From positions 1-54,893 of IMG/VR virus record IMGVR_UViG_3300037225_000166: a DNA stretch of 54,893 nucleotides; one strand, 5' to 3'. The notes below the pieces were generated by a model. The model made no database searches. It had not been told where the DNA came from and worked only from the letters and a program-made list of their open reading frames with translations. Numbering within the stretch: position 1 is the first letter of the stretch; every line of letters starts with the position of its first letter. A program made the translations under genes and the position numbers. The stretch comes from a virus. Below, one piece after another: positions 50,458-54,893 of this stretch.

Positions 50458-53204
50458 TGAGTGAACAGAATATAAATATCGAAATCACACAAACACAACC
50501 AAGCACGATAACAACTGAACAATATAAACTATTATCAGGCGTTGTCGGTGGAGGGTTACCCTTTTTATTCGATATTGATCCTGGCAACTTCACAGCTCCT
50601 TTGGATGGTACTTTTGTTTTGAATAATGTAAACCCATTAACAGCCACAAAAATAGCAATTAGTTATAATACTAAAGATGGAGTTGATTGTTCTGAATGGA
50701 TAAAATTAGTAACTTCATCGGGCCGATTATTTATAAATCGTTATTCCGATCCTGTTTGTTATGCAGCTTTTTCAATTTCAAATATTACAGATAAAACCAC
50801 TTGGATTGAATTTGATATTTCAAATCTTGTTTTATTAGGTTGGACAAAATTACAAGATCAGAATACTTGCTATATAACCTTATTAAGCGGTGCTGATTCT
50901 GGAAATACATTGATCGGTTATACCGGAGTTGCTGATCATTTGAACTTTTTAGGTGATCGGGCCGGTGATAATTCTGATGGTTCAGGGGATTCTAATTTCA
51001 TAGGTACGGCAGCCGGAGAAGGTGCAAAAAGATCAATTAACTGCAATTATTTCGGAGACGAAGCGGGCAGGTTTCTTGAGGATGGATATGATTGTATTGG
51101 AATAGGTGATGCTGCGTTTTGGGGTTCATTGGGAATTGAGGGGTCAGTAGCATTAGGAAATTTTATTGCTGGATTATGTGATAATATCAATTATTCTGTT
51201 TTCATTGGTCGTTATGCTGCTGCTAATGCTTTTTTTGCTGAAAAGGCTGTATTTATCGGTGAACATGCAGGCGAAAATGCCAGAAATGCAGCTAAAGCAA
51301 TATTTATAGGTTATAATGCAGGCAACCAAATAGCAGATTATGATGTAAATAACCGGCAAATTGATGTAAAATATATAAGTCCAAAAATCAGGTTCAATGG
51401 ATGTTATCCAAACAATCCAGGCAATTTAAATGATTTGCATTTAGGGACTTCCGAATATTCAGGTGTATATCCAGAGGTCATATATACAATTACTATTTAT
51501 ACTGTTGGCGATATTGATACTTTTGTTTGGGCAGATAATCAGGGAAATAGTTATGATCCTGATATTTCGGGACTTCTTTATATAACAGGAGAGGATCAGT
51601 TAATTGCAGAAGGGGTTTATATAAAATTCAATAACCTTACCGGTCATATGGTTAGTGATCAATGGGTTATTAAGGCTTTTGATGCGCATATGGAAGGGGG
51701 TGCACCAATTTGTATAGGTATTGATTCAAGTAGTGGGGGCTTTTTGGGTTCGATAGTAATGGGAGAGAATGCAGTTAATACTAAAGCTTTACAATTCTTA
51801 ATAGGTAGTCAATATAAATACATACAACTCAGGGGAGTTGATTATGAATTACCTTCAGAACTCGGAAATGTCGGAGATGTTTTGACAATTGACGATATTT
51901 CAGGTAAATTAGTTTGGGCTGCCGGTGGTGGGTCAGGTGGTCATGTAATTCAGGATAACGGTACACCAATGGCTGCACAGCCAAATCTTGATTTTATAGG
52001 ATTTACGGTTGAAAATGATGTACCAAATACCAGAACTAAAATAACTCATATTCCTACTGATATTTCATCGAAACAAGATACAGCCAATCTATCCACAAAC
52101 GTAGTTACAGATGCAGCCTCAAACACTAAATATCCAAGCGTAAAAGCGATAAAAGATTATGCTGATGGTTTAGTAGTTGGATTGATTGATGATCGTGGAA
52201 ATTATGATGCTTCGGTTAATACATTTCCTGCAAGCGGAGGAAGCGGAACTGCAGGCGCAATACTTAAAGGCGATTTGTGGTATATTTCAGTAGCCGGAAC
52301 TTTGGGAGGTGTGGCTGTAACGGTTGGTAGTTCTTTAAGAGCTTTAGTTGATACACCCGCACAAACAGCAACTAACTGGGATATACTTAATGTTGGGTTA
52401 GGTTATGTGCCAGCTAATGATACAGCAGTAATTCACAAAGCCACAGCAGCAGAAATATCAGCAATGACAGACAAAGCAACTCCGGTAGATGCTGATGTGT
52501 TAATGATTGAAGATTCTGCAACCACCCCGACTGCTTTCGGAAAGAAAAAATTAACTTGGTCAAATTTAAAGACTACTTTAGGCAGTTTATTTGTTTCAAA
52601 AGTTGCAGGTTCATCATTAACCCCTGATACAGAAATTTCAAAAATACATTCTCAAAATACCGACACAGGAACGACACAACAAACTTTCTCTTTATTTTCG
52701 GGAAGCATATTAGGCAGATGGCTGTTCTCGATTGTTACAGGAGCAGGTAATTTCCTATTAACACTACAAAATGCAGTATTAACAGCAAACCGAACCCAAA
52801 CCTATCAGAATGATGACGGAACTATTGCATTGACGAAAAATATACCTTTAGCAGTTGATATTAAACTGACAATAAACGGTCAGAATAATATAATTCTCGC
52901 AGGGAACTATGGCGGATATTATAAAATACCATATGCCGGAACTATTACAGGTTGGGTATTATATGAAGGCAGTTCAACACCAATAGCAACTACTACGGTT
53001 CTGGATGTTTGGAAAAAATCTTCATTCTATCCGACTGTTGCTGATACTATATTTGGAACTAAGCCAAGCCTTACAGCAGCAACTAATAATAGTGCTACAG
53101 GATTAAATATTGCAGTGGCAGCAGGAGATATATTCGCTTTCAATGTTGATTCAAACTCAGCAGGTAAGATTCTTAATTTTATGCTTTTAATAACGAAATC
53201 GTAA
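50457..53204 (+). CDS. Large tail fibre with YadA-like beta-roll repeats
   Basis: 915 residues. Residues 160-300 carry a repeat, NFIGTAAGE, YFGDEAGRF, GIGDAAFW, VFIGRYAAAN, VFIGEHAG, IFIGYNAG, spaced 14 to 28 residues, like the head of trimeric adhesins. The rest is beta-rich with a C-terminal receptor-type domain (KLTINGQNNIILAGNYGGYY). Main candidate for host binding. Confidence 0.75.
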   Translation: MSEQNINIEITQTQPSTITTEQYKLLSGVVGGGLPFLFDIDPGNFTAPLDGTFVLNNVNPLTATKIAISYNTKDGVDCSEWIKLVTSSGRLFINRYSDPVCYAAFSISNITDKTTWIEFDISNLVLLGWTKLQDQNTCYITLLSGADSGNTLIGYTGVADHLNFLGDRAGDNSDGSGDSNFIGTAAGEGAKRSINCNYFGDEAGRFLEDGYDCIGIGDAAFWGSLGIEGSVALGNFIAGLCDNINYSVFIGRYAAANAFFAEKAVFIGEHAGENARNAAKAIFIGYNAGNQIADYDVNNRQIDVKYISPKIRFNGCYPNNPGNLNDLHLGTSEYSGVYPEVIYTITIYTVGDIDTFVWADNQGNSYDPDISGLLYITGEDQLIAEGVYIKFNNLTGHMVSDQWVIKAFDAHMEGGAPICIGIDSSSGGFLGSIVMGENAVNTKALQFLIGSQYKYIQLRGVDYELPSELGNVGDVLTIDDISGKLVWAAGGGSGGHVIQDNGTPMAAQPNLDFIGFTVENDVPNTRTKITHIPTDISSKQDTANLSTNVVTDAASNTKYPSVKAIKDYADGLVVGLIDDRGNYDASVNTFPASGGSGTAGAILKGDLWYISVAGTLGGVAVTVGSSLRALVDTPAQTATNWDILNVGLGYVPANDTAVIHKATAAEISAMTDKATPVDADVLMIEDSATTPTAFGKKKLTWSNLKTTLGSLFVSKVAGSSLTPDTEISKIHSQNTDTGTTQQTFSLFSGSILGRWLFSIVTGAGNFLLTLQNAVLTANRTQTYQNDDGTIALTKNIPLAVDIKLTINGQNNIILAGNYGGYYKIPYAGTITGWVLYEGSSTPIATTTVLDVWKKSSFYPTVADTIFGTKPSLTAATNNSATGLNIAVAAGDIFAFNVDSNSAGKILNFMLLITKS

Positions 53205-53392
53205 TGGAAATTAAAGAACTTAATAGGTTTAGCCAAACAACAGTACGTACTATAATTGAATTTACATTTGATTGTGGTTGTAAAATTGATGTTGAAATAC
53301 CTCATTATATGCCTAAAGATGAAGCTGAGATTCAACTTGGTATTCATAATAGATTTATAACTGAGTCAGAAGCTCATAAATGTAGTGAATAA
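53204..53392 (+). CDS. Small hypothetical protein (62 aa)
   Basis: Contains FDCGCKIDVEI and a C-terminal HKC. Between fibre and HNH gene, sharing one base with each neighbour. Not recognised. Confidence 0.55.
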   Translation: MEIKELNRFSQTTVRTIIEFTFDCGCKIDVEIPHYMPKDEAEIQLGIHNRFITESEAHKCSE

Positions 53393-53964
53393 TGGCAACA
53401 AGAGATTCTAAAGGAAGATTCTTGAAAGGTGTAAAATCACATAATGCTGGTACTGCAACATATCATTTGTGCGAATACTGTAAAAAAGAATTTAGGTATT
53501 GGGAATCAAAGAAACAGCGGTTTTGTTCTCATATCTGTCAAGGGAAATCTAAGGAGGTAACAGATAAGATAAGCAAATCTAATACTGGTAATCCAAATCA
53601 TAAACATTGGCTTGGTAAAATTAGAGAAGATATGCGAGGTGTAAATAATTCGTGCTGGAAAGGTGGAACAGGAACGATTCGTCATCAGGATATGGGAAAA
53701 CTTGAATATAAGGAATGGAGAAGCAAGGTATTCGAGAGGGATAATTATACTTGTCAAAAATGTGGAATTAAAGATGCTTATCTTCATGCTGACCACATTA
53801 TAGAATGGACTGAATCAGAAGAATTGAGATACAATTTAGCAAACGGAACAACCCTATGTTTTGAGTGTCATTATAAGAAAACATTTCCTAACAAACCATA
53901 TATTAAAGAAAATGCAATTAAATGGGGAATACCATTAAAATATAGAAAGGAGGTGGTGTTTTGA
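53392..53964 (+). CDS. HNH endonuclease, late region
   Basis: 190 residues. Zinc ribbon HLCEYCKKEFRYWESKKQRF, then the HNH core FERDNYTCQKCGIKDAYLHA, followed by DHIIEW and CFECHYKK. A free-standing HNH gene between fibre genes is often mobile. Together with the next gene it uses codons unlike its neighbours. Confidence 0.85.
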   Translation: MATRDSKGRFLKGVKSHNAGTATYHLCEYCKKEFRYWESKKQRFCSHICQGKSKEVTDKISKSNTGNPNHKHWLGKIREDMRGVNNSCWKGGTGTIRHQDMGKLEYKEWRSKVFERDNYTCQKCGIKDAYLHADHIIEWTESEELRYNLANGTTLCFECHYKKTFPNKPYIKENAIKWGIPLKYRKEVVF

Positions 53965-54893
53965 GTTCATATTACTTTAGAAATGTTGGTACTGATTGGG
54001 CTACTGCAACTAATTGGAGTGCTACAGATGGTGGTGGTGCTACAGGTGCAGTACCTTTAATTACTGATGATGCTTTCTTTTCTAATAATAGTGGTAACTG
54101 TGTTATTAACTCAGGTGCTAAAGTTTGTAAGACTTTAGATTTTACTAAAGGTACTGGATTTACTGGTACTTTTACTCATAATGGAACTACGCTTACGGTA
54201 AGTGGTAGCGTTACCTTAAATGCTGCTATGACTATTGCTGGTACTGGGCCATTAACAATAAATGCTGCTGCAACTTTAAAAGCTAATGGTGTTACATGGC
54301 CTAATGCACTTAATTTTGCTGCCGTTACAATGACTATAGTTTTACTTGGTAATTGGGTTAATACAGGATTGGTTTCACAAAGTAGTGCTGCTGTTACTCT
54401 TAATTGGACTACCAATGAAACATTAACTTGTAATGGTGGATTATCGGTAGCTAATTTTAATCTACTTGGAACAGCAAAAGTTATATTAGGTGGCGGAACA
54501 TGGCAATCTACCAGTGTTGGTATAGTTACAAATAATCTTGATTTAGCAGGGAATATTACTTTTGGTGCTACAATACGTTATCAAACAGGAACTCTTAAAT
54601 ATGTTTCAGGAACGATAGATGCTACAGCTTGTACTTTGTTTTCTTGTCTTGCTGCTACTACTTTTGATTTAGGTTCTAATGTTGTTATTCCTTTATTCAG
54701 GACTACGGGTATTGATACACTCACTTCTGATTTATATGTTACAACTTATGAAACTTATGGAACAGGTTCGAGTTTTGCTGGTGCTGGTGCTTTAAGAAGC
54801 GGAGCTACTGCTTGGACTATTACTAATTTTACTGTACATATAACTAATGTAGCATTAACTTGTACACTTCCCACAGATATAATTATTACAGGT
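53961..54893 (+). CDS. Beta-rich virion (tail appendage) protein, N-terminal part
   Basis: TTG start at 53961 overlaps the HNH stop, with AAAGGAGG nearby, the clearest SD in the late region. Runs off the right end and continues at 3-1022 (about 580 residues in all). Starts MSSYYFRNVGTDWATATNW and carries many TG/GT turns. Function unknown; probably a surface protein. Confidence 0.8.
   Translation, partial: MSSYYFRNVGTDWATATNWSATDGGGATGAVPLITDDAFFSNNSGNCVINSGAKVCKTLDFTKGTGFTGTFTHNGTTLTVSGSVTLNAAMTIAGTGPLTINAAATLKANGVTWPNALNFAAVTMTIVLLGNWVNTGLVSQSSAAVTLNWTTNETLTCNGGLSVANFNLLGTAKVILGGGTWQSTSVGIVTNNLDLAGNITFGATIRYQTGTLKYVSGTIDATACTLFSCLAATTFDLGSNVVIPLFRTTGIDTLTSDLYVTTYETYGTGSSFAGAGALRSGATAWTITNFTVHITNVALTCTLPTDIIITG
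54682..54893. repeat. Terminal redundancy, right copy
   Basis: Second copy of bases 1-212, with the single mismatch at 54781. Unit length is therefore about 54,681 bp. Confidence 0.97.

Noticed and set aside
1-54893. CRISPR array, diversity-generating retroelement, integrase or insertion sequence
   Set aside because: No regular repeat-spacer array, no reverse transcriptase, no integrase or transposase motifs in any frame.

Overview
The window reads as one complete genome of a tailed phage that infects Bacteroidota. The first 212 bases return at the end with a single mismatch, so the unit length is about 54,681 bp, and one gene crosses the junction (53961 to the end, then 3 to 1022). Bacteroidota is inferred from the AT-rich DNA, from -7 boxes of the form TAnnTTTG in front of most operons, and from A/T-rich leaders with few Shine-Dalgarno sequences. 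A sheath protein, a tube, a gp25-like wedge, a J-like baseplate protein and a short tape measure indicate a contractile (myovirus-type) tail. Head genes are Mu-like (portal of the DUF935 type, gpF-like, gp36-like, gpG-like). I see no integrase, transposase, reverse transcriptase, RNA polymerase or CRISPR array.

Layout: 1-3858 is the end of a beta-rich virion protein and a lysis block (holin-like, GH19 endolysin, papain-like protease, spanin-like). 3862-4124 is a circularly permuted tmRNA. 4299-17358 is early and replication DNA: recombination (coiled-coil protein, YqaJ-like nuclease, RecT), two HNH/AP2 endonucleases, a replication organiser, DnaB helicase, a clamp-like protein, a radical SAM enzyme and a VRR-NUC nuclease. 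Four transcripts here start with a leader whose arms fit A-B-A'-B' (pseudoknot order). 17404-24105 has a full ferritin, small genes, the terminase subunits, portal and gpF-like protein. 24112-31374 is an accessory block wedged into the head module. It is made of small orphan genes plus two DNA methyltransferases, separated by foldback elements and by recurring boundary motifs. 31375-37241 resumes with regulators, a PBECR2-like nuclease, gpG-like protein and one fused protease-scaffold-capsid gene. 37330-53964 is tail, baseplate, fibres and a late HNH gene.

How it fits together: early promoters drive recombination and replication genes, several behind structured leaders. RecT with the YqaJ-like nuclease, and DnaB with the organiser, form the expected recombination and replication pairs. 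Late promoters at 21377 and 34853 serve head and tail genes. Two homopolymer sites (A10 at the end of the portal gene, T9 in the tail chaperone) probably make -1 frameshift products. Almost every gene is on the + strand; the exception is a small HTH regulator at 34344-34583 with repeated operator-like boxes at its start. The points most worth a second look are the permuted tmRNA, the pseudoknot leader family, the foldback/boundary cassette array, the doubly coding cytosine methyltransferase and the phage ferritin.
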